Shown piece by piece: positions 1-9,412 of a stretch of DNA of 64,000 nucleotides; position 1 is the first letter of the stretch, and each line of letters starts with the position of its first letter. A program made the position numbers and the translations under genes. The notes under the pieces are model-generated. The model had not been told where the DNA came from. It made no database searches and worked only from the letters and a program-made list of their open reading frames with translations. The stretch is from Pseudomonas fulva (lineage in GTDB: Bacteria; Pseudomonadota; Gammaproteobacteria; Pseudomonadales; Pseudomonadaceae), in NCBI RefSeq assembly GCF_023517795.1, contig NZ_CP082928.1, positions 2,604,001-2,668,000 of the forward strand, in the 5' to 3' direction.

Positions 1-5
1 AATCT

Positions 6-24
6 GCTGTGCTAAATTCACAGC
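6..24. other. Inverted repeat at the left window edge
   Basis: GCTGTG and CACAGC arms (6 bp) flank a 7-base AT-rich centre. It could be an operator in the porin leader region or part of an upstream terminator, but the window edge prevents a decision. The rest of 25-276 holds no gene I can support and presumably carries the porin promoter and 5' leader. Confidence 0.3.
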
Positions 25-276
25 AACGGCCTTGGGCCGACAATAATAATGCCGAGAATCTGACGATGCCCTTTGCCTGTCGCTGCAGCAGCCAGACCAA
101 CCTGTTTCATCTTTACCCTTGAGTTTTCGTAGTGCCGTGCCCGTAGCTGTGGCGCCTTCCGGCTGCCTGCTGCCCCACGGCGCTACCCGAATTCGGCTGG
201 CTGCACGCCTAGAACGCGGCACCTTCCAGACCGATGTGCACCACCAATAAAAGAACAGAACACTGGAGAGATCACG

Positions 277-1656
277 ATGAAAAAAGCTTCCCTGGCGCTG
301 GCCGTAGCCGCCGGCACTCTGGGTCTGACCCTGGGCAACGTTGCCAACGCTGCCTTTATCGAAGACAGCACGGCCAAGCTGGATCTGCGTAACTTCTATT
401 TCGACAACGACAACCGTGAAAGCCAGGGTGATGTGGGTGTTGCCAACGCTCACAATGGCCAGGTGCGTGAGTGGGGCCAGGCGTTCCAGCTGAACCTGCA
501 GTCGGGCTTTACCGAAGGCACCGTGGGCGTGGGCGTCGATGCCCTCGGCCTGCTGGGCGTGCGTCTGGACGGTGGCGGCCGCGCGGGCAAAGTCGGGCAA
601 GATCGTAATCCGAGTGCTCTGTTCCCCCTGGAAAGCGATGGCAGCGCTCGTGACGAGTTCAGCAGCCTGGGCCTGACCGGCAAGATCCGTTTCTCCAAGA
701 CCGTTGCCCATGTTGGTACCCTGCAGCCGAAACTGCCGGTGGTGACCTTCAACGATGGTCGTCTGATCCCGCAGACCTTCGAAGGCGCGCAGATCACCTC
801 CAACGAGATCGACAACCTGACCCTGATTGCCGGTCAGCTGGAGCACGCCAAGGGCCGTACCTCCAGTAACGCCGACTCGCTGGCTATCGCTGGCGCCGGT
901 GCAGGTGCCGACAGCAACAAGTTCTACTACGGCGGCGCTGACTACAAGATCAACAAGGATCTGCTGGTTCAGTACTACTACGGCAACCTGGATGACTTCT
1001 ACAAGCAGCACTTCCTGGGTCTGACCCATACCCTGGCGCTGGGCGCTGGCTCGCTGAAATCCGACCTGCGCTATTTCGACACCAACTCCGACGGCAAGAA
1101 TGGCAGTGCCGCTGGTCGTGCTGAGGGCTACCTGGGTTCGGGTTACTACGGCCGCAATGCCGCTGGTACCGGCATCACTACCGGTGAAGTCGACAACCGT
1201 ACCTGGAGCGCGTTCTTCACCTACAGCCTGGAAGGTCACGCGCTGAGCGCCGGTTACCAGCAGGTTTCCGGTGACAGCAACTTCATCCAGCTGAACCAGG
1301 GCTCGATCCCAGGCCAGGGTGGCTCTACCACCTACCTGATCACCGACCGTCAGATCAGCAACTTCGGCCGTGCCGGCGAGCGTACCTGGATCACCCAGTA
1401 CGGCTACGACTTCGGCAAGATCGGCGTGCCGGGCCTGACCGCCAACGTGTTGTACATGAAAGGTGACAACATCAAGTCGGCAAGGGGCGATCTGAAAGAG
1501 TGGGAACGCGACCTGACCATCAGCTACGTGGTACAGGAAGGCGCTGCCAAGGGGCTGGGCTTCGCTTGGCGTAACGCTTCGCTGCGTTCGGAAGTTGCCA
1601 ACGCCGACGCCGACCAGAACCGCCTGATCGTCAGCTACAGCATCCCCCTGCTCTAA
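277..1656 (+). CDS. oprE: OprD-family outer-membrane porin (OprE-like)
   Basis: This is a 459-residue outer-membrane channel for diffusion of small solutes, possibly basic amino acids or amines. Residues 1-25 are a signal peptide (Lys-Lys, hydrophobic stretch, cleavage near ANA-AF). The mature part has the alternating, Gly/Asn/Tyr-rich pattern of an 18-strand OprD barrel and ends YSIPLL. Length fits the family (about 420-460). A GGAGAG ribosome site sits 6 bases before the ATG. It lies downstream of no visible gene and is followed by its own terminator. In PAO1 oprE is likewise next to aguA, which is the basis of the symbol. The substrate is not shown by the sequence. Confidence 0.85.
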   Translation: MKKASLALAVAAGTLGLTLGNVANAAFIEDSTAKLDLRNFYFDNDNRESQGDVGVANAHNGQVREWGQAFQLNLQSGFTEGTVGVGVDALGLLGVRLDGGGRAGKVGQDRNPSALFPLESDGSARDEFSSLGLTGKIRFSKTVAHVGTLQPKLPVVTFNDGRLIPQTFEGAQITSNEIDNLTLIAGQLEHAKGRTSSNADSLAIAGAGAGADSNKFYYGGADYKINKDLLVQYYYGNLDDFYKQHFLGLTHTLALGAGSLKSDLRYFDTNSDGKNGSAAGRAEGYLGSGYYGRNAAGTGITTGEVDNRTWSAFFTYSLEGHALSAGYQQVSGDSNFIQLNQGSIPGQGGSTTYLITDRQISNFGRAGERTWITQYGYDFGKIGVPGLTANVLYMKGDNIKSARGDLKEWERDLTISYVVQEGAAKGLGFAWRNASLRSEVANADADQNRLIVSYSIPLL

Positions 1657-1699
1657 GCTGTCCTGATGGGCCGCGCCACGCGGCGGCCCGTTCAAATGC

Positions 1700-1732
1700 A
1701 AAAGCCCGGACTGGTTCCGGGCTTTTGTTTTT
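1700..1732. terminator. Rho-independent terminator after the porin gene
   Basis: An 11-bp stem (AAAAGCCCGGA / TCCGGGCTTTT) with a 5-base loop is followed by GTTTTT. It starts 44 bases after the porin stop. It lies between convergent oprE-like and aguA and can also serve aguA, since the opposite strand has a weaker T-rich side. Confidence 0.85.
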
Positions 1733-1756
1733 CTGCAGGTCTGCAGGGCGCTGCGG

Positions 1757-2863
1757 TCAGCGGGCGGTGGCCACCGGCTGCTGCTGGGTGATGCAGTGAA
1801 TATTGCCGCCGCCGAGCAGGATTTCCCGGCCCGGCACCATCACCACGCGATGCTCCGGGAACAGGCGATCGAGAATGGCCTTGGCCTCCTGGTCCTTGGG
1901 ATCGTCGAAGCTGGGCGCGACGATGCCGCCGTTGACGATCAGGAAGTTCACGTAGGAGCCGGCCAGCCGTACCTGCGGGCTACGCTCCTGGCTGCCGAGC
2001 ACGCGGTCGACACCGGCGCATTCTTCCTCGGTGGCATGCAGCGGGCCCGGAATCGGCATCTTGTGTACGGTCAGCTTGCGGCCCTTGGCGTCGCGGGCTT
2101 TTTCCAGTACGCCCATGGCGTCCTGGCATCGGCTGTAGTTGGGGTCTTGCGGATCGTCGGTCCAGGCCAGCAGCACTTCACCCGGGCGCACGTAGCAGCA
2201 GAAGTTGTCGACGTGGCCGTCGGTCTCGTCGTTGTACAGGCCATGGGGCAGCCAGATCACGGTGTCGATGGCCAGGTGATCGGCCAGCACGGCTTCGATC
2301 TGCTCGCGGCTCAGGTGCGGGTTGCGGTTGTGATTGAGCAGGCACTCTTCGGTGGTGATCAGGGTGCCTTCGCCGTCGACGTGGATCGAGCCGCCCTCGA
2401 GCACGAAACCCTCGGTGCGATAACGGTCGCAGCTTTCGATGTTGAGGATCTTGCTGGCCACCTGATCGTCGCGCAGCCACGGGAAGTACAGGCCACCTTC
2501 GAAACCGCCCCAGGCGTTGAAGCCCCAGTCCACGCCGCGCAGTTCGCCCTGGGCATTGGTCACGAAGGTCGGGCCGGTGTCGCGCACCCAGGCATCGTCG
2601 GTGGTCATTTCGACGACCCGGATGCGCTCGTGCTGCAGGTGCGCACAGGCATTCTCGTACTGGGCGGCCGAGGCGCAGACGGTCACGGTTTCGAACTCGG
2701 CGATCGCCCTGGCAACCGCCGTGAAGGCGTGCTGCGCAGGCTTGCCGCCCAGGCGCCAGTTGTCCGGGCGCTCCGGCCATACCATCCAGGTCTGGCTGTG
2801 GGGCTCCCATTCGGCCGGCATGCGAAAGCCGTCGGCGCGAGGGGTCGAGGTCAGCGTGGTCAT
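1757..2863 (-). CDS. aguA: Agmatine deiminase
   Basis: Converts agmatine to N-carbamoylputrescine plus ammonia, the first step of the agmatine-to-putrescine route. The protein has 368 residues, the normal family length. The guanidine-modifying-enzyme residues are present: RDTGPTFV near the middle of the N-terminal half, the GHVDN motif, and the nucleophile Cys357 in [10 protein letters not shown] close to the C-terminus. It is the second gene of aguB-aguA, 24 bases after aguB. Nothing in this enzyme looks damaged, in contrast to its partner aguB. Confidence 0.95.
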   Translation of the reverse strand: MTTLTSTPRADGFRMPAEWEPHSQTWMVWPERPDNWRLGGKPAQHAFTAVARAIAEFETVTVCASAAQYENACAHLQHERIRVVEMTTDDAWVRDTGPTFVTNAQGELRGVDWGFNAWGGFEGGLYFPWLRDDQVASKILNIESCDRYRTEGFVLEGGSIHVDGEGTLITTEECLLNHNRNPHLSREQIEAVLADHLAIDTVIWLPHGLYNDETDGHVDNFCCYVRPGEVLLAWTDDPQDPNYSRCQDAMGVLEKARDAKGRKLTVHKMPIPGPLHATEEECAGVDRVLGSQERSPQVRLAGSYVNFLIVNGGIVAPSFDDPKDQEAKAILDRLFPEHRVVMVPGREILLGGGNIHCITQQQPVATAR

Positions 2864-2887
2864 GGCGTGCTCCGTTGGTCTGTGGGT

Positions 2888-3766
2888 TCAGGAGGCAGGT
2901 GTGCCATCCAGGGTTGTCAGTGGCGTATACAGGTCGGGGCGGCGATCCCGGAATGTGCCCCAGGCGCTGCGCACCTGCTCCAGCTTGGCGAGATCGAAAC
3001 TGTGCACCCGTACGCCGGCCTCGCTCTCGCCGAGTTCTTCGACCTTCTCGCCGAACTGGTTGGCGATGAAGGATGAGCCATGGAAGCTGATGGCGTAGCC
3101 GTCCTGCTGTTCCACGCCGATGCGGTTGCTGGCAACCAGCGGTACCAGGTTGGCGCCCGCGTGGCCCTGTTGCACCCGTTGCCAATGGTCGCGCGCAAGG
3201 ATGCTGGCGTCATCGAGCTCGCTGCCGATGGCGGTCGGGTAGAGCAGCACCTCGGCACCCTGCAGGACCATGGTACGGGCACATTCGGGAAACCACTGAT
3301 CCCAGCAGATACCGACACCGATTCGGGCGTAGCGGGTATCCCATACCTTGAAGCCGGTATCGCCCGGTTCGAAGCAGTACCGCTCGTGGTAGCCGGGGCC
3401 ATCAGGAGTATGGCTCTGGCGATAGCTGCCAAGGTTGCTGCCGTCGGCATCGATCACCGCCACGCTGTTGAAGCGCGCCGGCCCGGCCAGTTCGTAGAAG
3501 CTGATCGGCAGAACCACCTGCAGTTCCCTGGCCAGTGCCTGGAAATGCCTGATGGCTGGGTTGTCAGCCACCCGCGTGGCCAGTTGCAGGGAGTCCGGGT
3601 TGGGTTTCTGACAGAAATACGGCGTCTCGAACAATGCTTGCAGCAGGATGATCTGCGCACCCATGGCGGCCGCTTCGCGCACGTGCTTTTCGGCATTGGC
3701 GATGTTCGTTGCGGTATCCGTGACGCAAGCCATTTGCGTGGCCGCCACGGTGACGGTACGAGACAT
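2888..3766 (-). CDS. aguB: N-carbamoylputrescine amidase homologue with altered catalytic triad
   Basis: A 292-residue nitrilase-superfamily protein that should hydrolyse N-carbamoylputrescine to putrescine, CO2 and ammonia. Family-typical blocks are intact: ATQMAC at the N-terminus, the FETPYFCQ block, PDGPGY, and GICWDQWFPE with the nucleophile Cys154. However, the catalytic Glu of the usual LQELFE motif is Ala44 (codon GCA, 3635-3637). The catalytic Lys of the usual YRKSHIPDG motif is Gln117 (codon CAG, 3416-3418). Each differs from the expected codon by one base. The reading frame is full length with no frameshift, so it is either a recently inactivated enzyme, a pseudoenzyme, or carries sequencing errors at both sites. 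It is the first gene of aguBA, behind an AT-rich palindromic promoter region. Confidence 0.9.
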   Translation of the reverse strand: MSRTVTVAATQMACVTDTATNIANAEKHVREAAAMGAQIILLQALFETPYFCQKPNPDSLQLATRVADNPAIRHFQALARELQVVLPISFYELAGPARFNSVAVIDADGSNLGSYRQSHTPDGPGYHERYCFEPGDTGFKVWDTRYARIGVGICWDQWFPECARTMVLQGAEVLLYPTAIGSELDDASILARDHWQRVQQGHAGANLVPLVASNRIGVEQQDGYAISFHGSSFIANQFGEKVEELGESEAGVRVHSFDLAKLEQVRSAWGTFRDRRPDLYTPLTTLDGTPAS

Positions 3767-3864
3767 GAGCAGCCTCCAGGCAATGGATCAGAGCGCCAAT
3801 ATCGGCAGCGCTATCGATTCAAGCGGGCGAGGACAAGAATGTCCACTTCAGGGTGATCTTATAG

Positions 3865-3891
3865 TCGATATATATCGATTTTAAAATCGAT
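3865..3891. promoter_or_regulatory. Two overlapping palindromes before aguBA, probable AguR operator
   Basis: TCGATATATATCGA (14 bp, 3865-3878) and ATCGATTTTAAAATCGAT (18 bp, 3874-3891) are both perfect palindromes sharing 5 bases. They lie about 100 bases upstream of aguB in the AT-rich gap between aguR and aguB. TetR-family repressors bind such dyads, and in P. aeruginosa AguR is known to repress aguBA. The assignment to AguR is inference. Confidence 0.6.
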
Positions 3892-4001
3892 TTGATCGTC
3901 GTAAGACCCGTTAAATAGCGAAATTTACCGATAAATATTTGTAATAGATGGATCTTTTCGGCGTGATGACTCCAATAGCCGTGTCACCGCTACGACGCCC
4001 G

Positions 4002-4625
4002 TCATGGTGCCGCGCGTTTGCGCAGGAAGGGTGGCAGGTACAGTCCCAGATAGGCTTCGAACACCCGCAAGCCTTCCTCGGCGTAGCGTGGCGTGATTTC
4101 ACCGTGCTGCTGAATCGAGCGGGCGTAGACGCGGTCACCCAGCTCCATGGCCAGGGCAAATACATCGATGTCGTCCGGCAGGGCCGGCAGCTCGAAATAG
4201 TGGTCGAACAGCGCGCGGTTCTGCTGGCTGAGTTCGATATCGTGCTGGCGGTCGGCCTGGGCCACCTCGGCGAGGCCATGCTGGGCGAGGATCAATTGCC
4301 GGGCTGCGGCATCACCGGCATAGATGCTCAGCATGCGCTGTTCGATGAGGCGGGCAAGGTCGCGCCAGCTGTGCAGCCCCTCGGCATCGATGGGCTCCTG
4401 CAGGCAGGCGCGAAAGGCGCGGTGTACATCGGCGGTAAGCGCCTGCAGCAGCGCGGGCACGCTGGAAAAGAAGTGGTAGATCGACGAGGGTGCGATAGCT
4501 GCGCGTTCGGCCACGGTGTAGATCGACAGTGCCGCCACGCCCTGCTCGGCGAGGAGGGTGCGGGCTGCACCGAGAATCTGTTCGATACGGGCCTGGCTGC
4601 TGGCCCGGGGTTTTCGGTTGGTCAA
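4002..4625 (-). CDS. aguR: TetR-family repressor of agmatine catabolism
   Basis: A 207-residue TetR protein. The N-terminal helix-turn-helix runs from about residue 12 to 55 (ILGAARTLLAEQGVAALSIYTVAERAAIAPSS is its core, ending SSIYHFF). The C-terminal part is a helical ligand domain. It starts with TTG placed directly after the TGA of the upstream binding-protein gene (TGATTG), with GAGGG 7 bases before, so the two are translationally coupled. In P. aeruginosa AguR represses aguBA and is relieved by agmatine or N-carbamoylputrescine. The same role is likely here given its position. Confidence 0.85.
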   Translation of the reverse strand: MTNRKPRASSQARIEQILGAARTLLAEQGVAALSIYTVAERAAIAPSSIYHFFSSVPALLQALTADVHRAFRACLQEPIDAEGLHSWRDLARLIEQRMLSIYAGDAAARQLILAQHGLAEVAQADRQHDIELSQQNRALFDHYFELPALPDDIDVFALAMELGDRVYARSIQQHGEITPRYAEEGLRVFEAYLGLYLPPFLRKRAAP

Positions 4626-5687
4626 TCAGGCGCCCTCACGAAAGCGCTGCCAGGCCGCTTCGCGAACCTCGGCCTGTTTGGCGGGCAGGGTTTCCAGCAT
4701 ATGCAGGCGGCGTTTCAGTTCGGCGTCGGGATAGAGGGCGGGTTCGCTGCTCAGGCTGTCGTCGAGAAACTGTCTGGCGTCGGCATTGCCACTGGGGTAC
4801 AGCGTCTCGCTGGTGATCTGGGCCGCCACCTCGGGTTGCATCAGGTAGTCGATGAAGCGATGGGCCAGGTCCGCGCGGGCTGCGCTGCTGGGAATCACCA
4901 GGTTGTCGATGAACAGCGCCGAGCCCTCGTCGGGGATCACGAACGCCACCGGCTGGCCCTTTCTGGCGGCGCTCAGGGCGTCACCCACCCAGGCGAGCGC
5001 CATGCACAGGCGGCCATTGTCGAGGTCGTCGATATAGCGCTCGCTGTCCACATAGCGCAGGTTCGGTCGCACCTGCAACAGCAACTCGCCCGCGCGCTTG
5101 ATCCGCGCCGGGGCGGCGCGTGCCAGGCTGCGCCCCTGGTAGTTGAACAGCACCGACAGCACCTCCGCCGGCGCATCCAGGGAGCTGATGCCGCAACTCG
5201 CCAGGCGTGCGCTCTGGGCCGGGTCGAAGAACAGGCTCCAGCTGTGCGGCAGTGGCCCGCCGTAGGCCGCTTCCGCCTTGGGCCGGTTGATCGCCAGACC
5301 GACCGCACCCCACAGGTACGGAATGGCGTGACGGTTACCGGCATCGACGGCGGCGAGCTTTTTCAGCAGGTCCTGATCCAGGTGCGCGCGATTGCTCAGT
5401 TGCGGCAAGTTTAGGGGTTGCAGTTTGCCGTCGCTGATCAGCTGCGGCAGCGTATTGTGCGAGACCACCGCGATGTCGATGGGCTCGCCGGTAGCCATCA
5501 CCGCGTCGAGCTCTTCGGCCGTGCTGAAGGTGTGGTAGTCGACCCTGATCCCGGTTTTCTTCTGGAAGCGCTCCAGCACCTCGGGGGCGATGTAGTCATT
5601 CCAGTTGTAGACCCGGATGCTGTCGCTGGCTGCAGTCATTGCAGATGCCGGGGCGAGGGCTAGCAGAAGGGCGAGACGTCGGATCAT
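4626..5687 (-). CDS. Periplasmic polyamine-binding protein, PotF/SpuD family (orphan)
   Basis: A 353-residue solute-binding protein with a signal peptide (MIRRLALLLALAPASA). The polyamine-binding pattern YNWNDYIAP follows at the mature N-terminus. Compared with SpuD and SpuE in this window, the usual YNWSDYI serine is Asn and the VFDSNE block is TFSTAEE, so affinity or ligand may differ. The later pocket residues Glu (DAPAE), Trp (AWVGD) and Asp are kept. The ATG at 5687 has CAGGA 8 bases upstream; an ATG three codons earlier has no good ribosome site. No permease or ATPase adjoins it. It could feed SpuFGH or act as a sensor, and it is coupled to aguR. Confidence 0.8.
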   Translation of the reverse strand: MIRRLALLLALAPASAMTAASDSIRVYNWNDYIAPEVLERFQKKTGIRVDYHTFSTAEELDAVMATGEPIDIAVVSHNTLPQLISDGKLQPLNLPQLSNRAHLDQDLLKKLAAVDAGNRHAIPYLWGAVGLAINRPKAEAAYGGPLPHSWSLFFDPAQSARLASCGISSLDAPAEVLSVLFNYQGRSLARAAPARIKRAGELLLQVRPNLRYVDSERYIDDLDNGRLCMALAWVGDALSAARKGQPVAFVIPDEGSALFIDNLVIPSSAARADLAHRFIDYLMQPEVAAQITSETLYPSGNADARQFLDDSLSSEPALYPDAELKRRLHMLETLPAKQAEVREAAWQRFREGA

Positions 5688-5765
5688 GGCGGTCATCCTG
5701 ATAGCAATGGTGACGATGGGGGCACGCCAGGCACAGCGTGCCGGGTCAGGCAGCCTCGCCTGTGA

Positions 5766-5789
5766 AAACGCCGGCTGGTGCCGGCGTTT
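5766..5789. terminator. Intrinsic terminator between spuI and the binding-protein gene
   Basis: A perfect 10-bp stem AAACGCCGGC / GCCGGCGTTT with a 4-base loop starts just after the spuI stop in the minus-strand direction and is followed by T residues. It should limit read-through from spuI into the binding protein-aguR unit. Confidence 0.75.
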
Positions 5790-5796
5790 CAGGGGG

Positions 5797-7176
5797 TTAC
5801 ACGGTGTGCAGGTACCAGTTGTACTCGAGGTCGGAGATGGTCGTCTCGAACTCCTGCAGTTCGGCTTCCTTGCAGGCGACGAAGATGTCGATGTAGTCCG
5901 GGCTGATGTACTTGTTGAGTACCTCGCTGTCGTCCAGCTCGCGCAGGGCATCGCGCAGGTTGTTCGGCAGGCTCTGCTCGAGCTGCTCGTAGGAGTTGCC
6001 CTCGATTGGCTCGCCCGGATCCAGCTTGTTGGTCAGGCCGTGGTGAATGCCGGCGAGGATAGCCGCCATCATCAGGTACGGGTTGGCATCGGCACCGGCC
6101 ACCCGGTGCTCGATGCGGATCGCGTCGCTGCTGCCGGTCGGCACGCGTACCGCCACGGTGCGGTTGTCCAGGCCCCAGCTCGGCGCGTTCGGCACGTAGA
6201 ACTGCGCCCCGAAACGCCGGTAGGAGTTGACGTTGGGGCACAGGAAGGCCATCGACGCCGGCATGGTGTCGAGGATCCCGGCGATGGCATGGCGCAGCGG
6301 TGCGTGCTGCTCCGGATCGTCGGTGGCGAAGATGTTCTGCCCGGTCTTCTTGTCGAGCAGCGAGATGTGCACGTGCAGACCGTTGCCCGCCTGGCCCGGA
6401 TAGGGCTTGGCCATGAAGGTGGAATCCATCTCGTGGTCGTAGGCGATGTTCTTGATCAGGCGCTTGAGCAGCAGCGCGTGGTCGCAGGCCTTGAGCGCAT
6501 CCTTGGTGTGGTGCAGGTTGACCTCGAACTGCGCCGGCGCACTTTCCTTGACGATGGCGTCGGCCGGCAGCGCCTGTTCCTTGGCGGCTTCGAGCATGTC
6601 CTGCAGGCAGTCGACGTACTCGTCGAGGTCGTCGATCAGGTAGACCTGGGTGGAGTGCGGGCGCTTGCCGGAAATCGGCGAGCGCGGCGGTTGCGGACGG
6701 CCATTCACGTTCTCCTGGTCGATCAGGTAGAACTCCAGTTCGAAAGCCGCACAGATGGTCAGGCCGAGTTCGTCGAACTTCTGTACCACCTGACGCAATA
6801 CCTCTCGTGGGTCGGCAAAGAAGGGGCTGCCGTCCAGTTCGTGCATGGTCATCAGCAATTGCGCGGTGGGGCGCTTCTGCCAGGGTTCCTTGCACAGGGT
6901 ATCGGGGATGGGGAAGCAGATACGGTCGGCGTCGCCGATGTCCAGGCCCAGGCCTGTGCTCTCGACGGTGGCGCCATTGATGTCCAGGGCGAATAGCGAA
7001 GCCGGCAGGTTGATGCCTTTTTCGTACACCTTGTGGAGGCTGGCACGTTCGATGCGCTTGCCGCGCACGACGCCATTCATATCTGCAATCAGAAGGTCGA
7101 CGAACTGAACCTCAGGATGTTCCTTGAGGAACGCGTTCGCTTCATTGAGCTGAACGGCACGCGGGGGTACCGACAT
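5797..7176 (-). CDS. spuI: Gamma-glutamylpolyamine synthetase, glutamine synthetase family
   Basis: A 459-residue glutamine-synthetase-fold ligase that joins glutamate to putrescine or other mono/diamines using ATP, the first step of the gamma-glutamylation route. Visible family blocks are the N-terminal beta-grasp region (LLIADMNGVVRGKRI), the FELEFYL metal site, NGLHVHISLLD, and [24 protein letters not shown]. Length is normal. It is divergent from spuB across an 822-base gap, as spuI/spuAB in P. aeruginosa, but spuA is absent. Substrate preference between SpuI and SpuB cannot be read from sequence. Confidence 0.88.
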   Translation of the reverse strand: MSVPPRAVQLNEANAFLKEHPEVQFVDLLIADMNGVVRGKRIERASLHKVYEKGINLPASLFALDINGATVESTGLGLDIGDADRICFPIPDTLCKEPWQKRPTAQLLMTMHELDGSPFFADPREVLRQVVQKFDELGLTICAAFELEFYLIDQENVNGRPQPPRSPISGKRPHSTQVYLIDDLDEYVDCLQDMLEAAKEQALPADAIVKESAPAQFEVNLHHTKDALKACDHALLLKRLIKNIAYDHEMDSTFMAKPYPGQAGNGLHVHISLLDKKTGQNIFATDDPEQHAPLRHAIAGILDTMPASMAFLCPNVNSYRRFGAQFYVPNAPSWGLDNRTVAVRVPTGSSDAIRIEHRVAGADANPYLMMAAILAGIHHGLTNKLDPGEPIEGNSYEQLEQSLPNNLRDALRELDDSEVLNKYISPDYIDIFVACKEAELQEFETTISDLEYNWYLHTV

Positions 7177-7998
7177 GATGCAACACCTATGTTGTTAAAA
7201 ATATCAATCAATTGCTGACACACCGCGAGTCAATCCCAAACGCCAGATGCTGTCAAGGCAGCCTGATGCTGCCCCAAACGGGGGCGTGATGGCCATTTTT
7301 AGGGCGTTTCAGGGCATTTCTGCGAAAAAGCGCTGCACCGTTTTAGGCTTCTATTGCCAGCTTTCGTGAGTCGACATGAACCGGTTGTGTAAAAAAACGA
7401 ACAAGATTAAGCTCGGTGAAACCCCAGATAATCCAACAATACGGGTGTTGCATGAGCTGCGTGTCGCTGTCCGGCGTCATTGCCAGTCCCACAGGGTTCG
7501 CGGCGTTGCCGGCTATGGCGGAGGCCGGACCCGCTTTGCGCGCGGTGACCCCGCATCGCTTCCCTCGGCGTTTCGTCGCTGCCACGCCAGTGGGCCGATT
7601 CGCTCGAAAATCTGCACACTCCGTCAGTATCCTCCTGTCCTGCGTGTCTATGCTGTGCTGTCGAGCGGGGCGGCTTCGTGTATCTGTTCCCTACCCGCGT
7701 GCCGACGCGATTGACCGCGGTTGGCGATGCCCGGCAGGGACGGCGCGCGCTTTGCAATGGCATCTGCCGCTGTCGAGCGCAACAAAGGTCGGTTACAGTC
7801 GTGGGCGATGTGGTGAGACGCCGCTTCGTGCGGGCAGGCGCCGGCTCTTGCGCCTGGAGGAACGGTCAGACGGCTGTCCGCCATGACGTCAACACCCTGG
7901 ATTATCCCGTGCGCTGGCGGCTGCATCCAGGCCCGCCGCCAGATTCGGGGCATGTCGAGCCGGCCGAGGATGCCGGTTTCAAAAAACCTGAGGTCTCT
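7177..7998. other. 822-base divergent intergenic region spuI/spuB with no supported gene
   Basis: The spuI side (about 7177-7440) is AT-richer and probably holds the divergent promoters. The remaining GC-rich part has open frames only without ribosome sites or recognisable protein. In P. aeruginosa the hydrolase gene spuA occupies this place; I found no remnant of a class I amidotransferase in either strand. No sigma-54 -24/-12 pair with correct spacing was seen. Confidence 0.6.
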
Positions 7999-9357
7999 AT
8001 GAGCACCAAACTGGACCAGCTCTCCAGCTGGTTGAAAGAACGCAAGATCACCGAAGTCGAATGTCTGGTCAGCGACCTGACGGGGATTGCCCGGGGCAAG
8101 ATCTCGCCGACCAACAAATTCCTCGACGAAAAGGGTATGCGCCTGCCCGAGAGCGTATTGCTGCAGACCGTCACCGGCGACTACGTCGAAGACGATGTGT
8201 ATTACGACCTGCTCGACCCGGCCGATATCGACATGTTCTGCCGGCCGGACGAGAACGCCGTGTTCATCGTGCCCTGGGCCATCGAGCCGACCGCCCAGGT
8301 GATCCACGACACCTACGACAAGCAGGGCAATCCCATCGAGCTGTCGCCGCGCAACATCCTCAAGAAAGTGCTGCGCCTCTATACCGACAAGGGTTGGCAG
8401 CCGATCGTGGCGCCGGAGATGGAGTTCTACCTGACTAAGCGCAACAGCGACCCTGACTTCCCGCTGGTGGCGCCGATGGGCCGCTCGGGGCGCCCGGAAA
8501 CCGGCCGGCAGAGCTTCTCGATCGACGCGGCCAACGAATTCGATCCGTTGTTCGAAGACATGTACGACTGGTGCGAGCTGCAGGGCCTGGATCTGGACAC
8601 CCTGATCCACGAGGAAGGCCCGGCGCAGATGGAGATCAACTTCCGGCACGGCGAGGCCCTGCACCTGGCCGACCAGATCCTGGTGTTCAAGCGCACCATG
8701 CGCGAAGCGGCGCTCAAGCACGACGTGGCGGCGACCTTCATGGCCAAGCCGATCACCGATGAGCCGGGCAGCGCCATGCACCTGCACCAGAGCATCATCG
8801 ACCTGAAGACCGGCAAGAACATCTTCTCCAACGAAGACGGTTCGATGAGCCAGCTGTTCATGCACCACATCGGCGGCCTGCAGAAATACATCCCCGAAGT
8901 GCTGCCGCTGTTCGCCCCCAACGTCAACTCGTTCCGCCGCTTCCTGCCCGATACCTCGGCGCCGGTGAACGTCGAATGGGGCGAGGAGAACCGTACCGTC
9001 GGCCTGCGCGTGCCGGATGCCACGCCGCAGAACCGTCGGGTGGAAAACCGCCTGGCCGGCGCCGACGCCAACCCCTACCTGGCCCTGGCGGCCAGCCTGC
9101 TGTGCGGCTACATCGGCATGGTCGAAGGAATCGAGCCGAGCGCACCGGTGGTGGGCCGTGGCTACGAGCGCCGCAACCTGCGCCTGCCGCTGACCCTGGA
9201 GGCGGCGCTGGAGCGCATGGAAACCTGCCAGGTCGTCGAACAGTACCTGGGCCACAAGTTCGTCAGCGGCTATGTGGCGGTCAAACGTGCCGAGCACGAG
9301 AACTTCAAGCGGGTGATCAGTTCCTGGGAACGCGAGTTCCTGCTGCTCTCGGTCTGA
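7999..9357 (+). CDS. spuB: Gamma-glutamylpolyamine synthetase, glutamine synthetase family
   Basis: A 452-residue paralogue of SpuI that ligates glutamate to polyamines. Motifs: [23 protein letters not shown] (metal ligand Glu), [32 protein letters not shown] and [14 protein letters not shown]. The ATG at 7999 has GAGG five bases before it; the open frame continues upstream but without family sequence. It heads the spuBCDEFGH block and is 55 bases from spuC. The pathway then needs an oxidase and a gamma-Glu-GABA hydrolase, neither of which is in this window. Confidence 0.88.
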   Translation: MSTKLDQLSSWLKERKITEVECLVSDLTGIARGKISPTNKFLDEKGMRLPESVLLQTVTGDYVEDDVYYDLLDPADIDMFCRPDENAVFIVPWAIEPTAQVIHDTYDKQGNPIELSPRNILKKVLRLYTDKGWQPIVAPEMEFYLTKRNSDPDFPLVAPMGRSGRPETGRQSFSIDAANEFDPLFEDMYDWCELQGLDLDTLIHEEGPAQMEINFRHGEALHLADQILVFKRTMREAALKHDVAATFMAKPITDEPGSAMHLHQSIIDLKTGKNIFSNEDGSMSQLFMHHIGGLQKYIPEVLPLFAPNVNSFRRFLPDTSAPVNVEWGEENRTVGLRVPDATPQNRRVENRLAGADANPYLALAASLLCGYIGMVEGIEPSAPVVGRGYERRNLRLPLTLEAALERMETCQVVEQYLGHKFVSGYVAVKRAEHENFKRVISSWEREFLLLSV

Positions 9358-9412
9358 TCCAGCCGGGGCTGGCGCGCGATCCGCACGGCCCTGCATTCAT
9401 AAAGAGGTGAAC

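Noticed and set aside
7416..7886. 156-codon plus-strand frame in the spuI/spuB gap
   Set aside because: No ribosome site, no recognisable protein and cysteine/arginine-rich composition; treated as non-coding.
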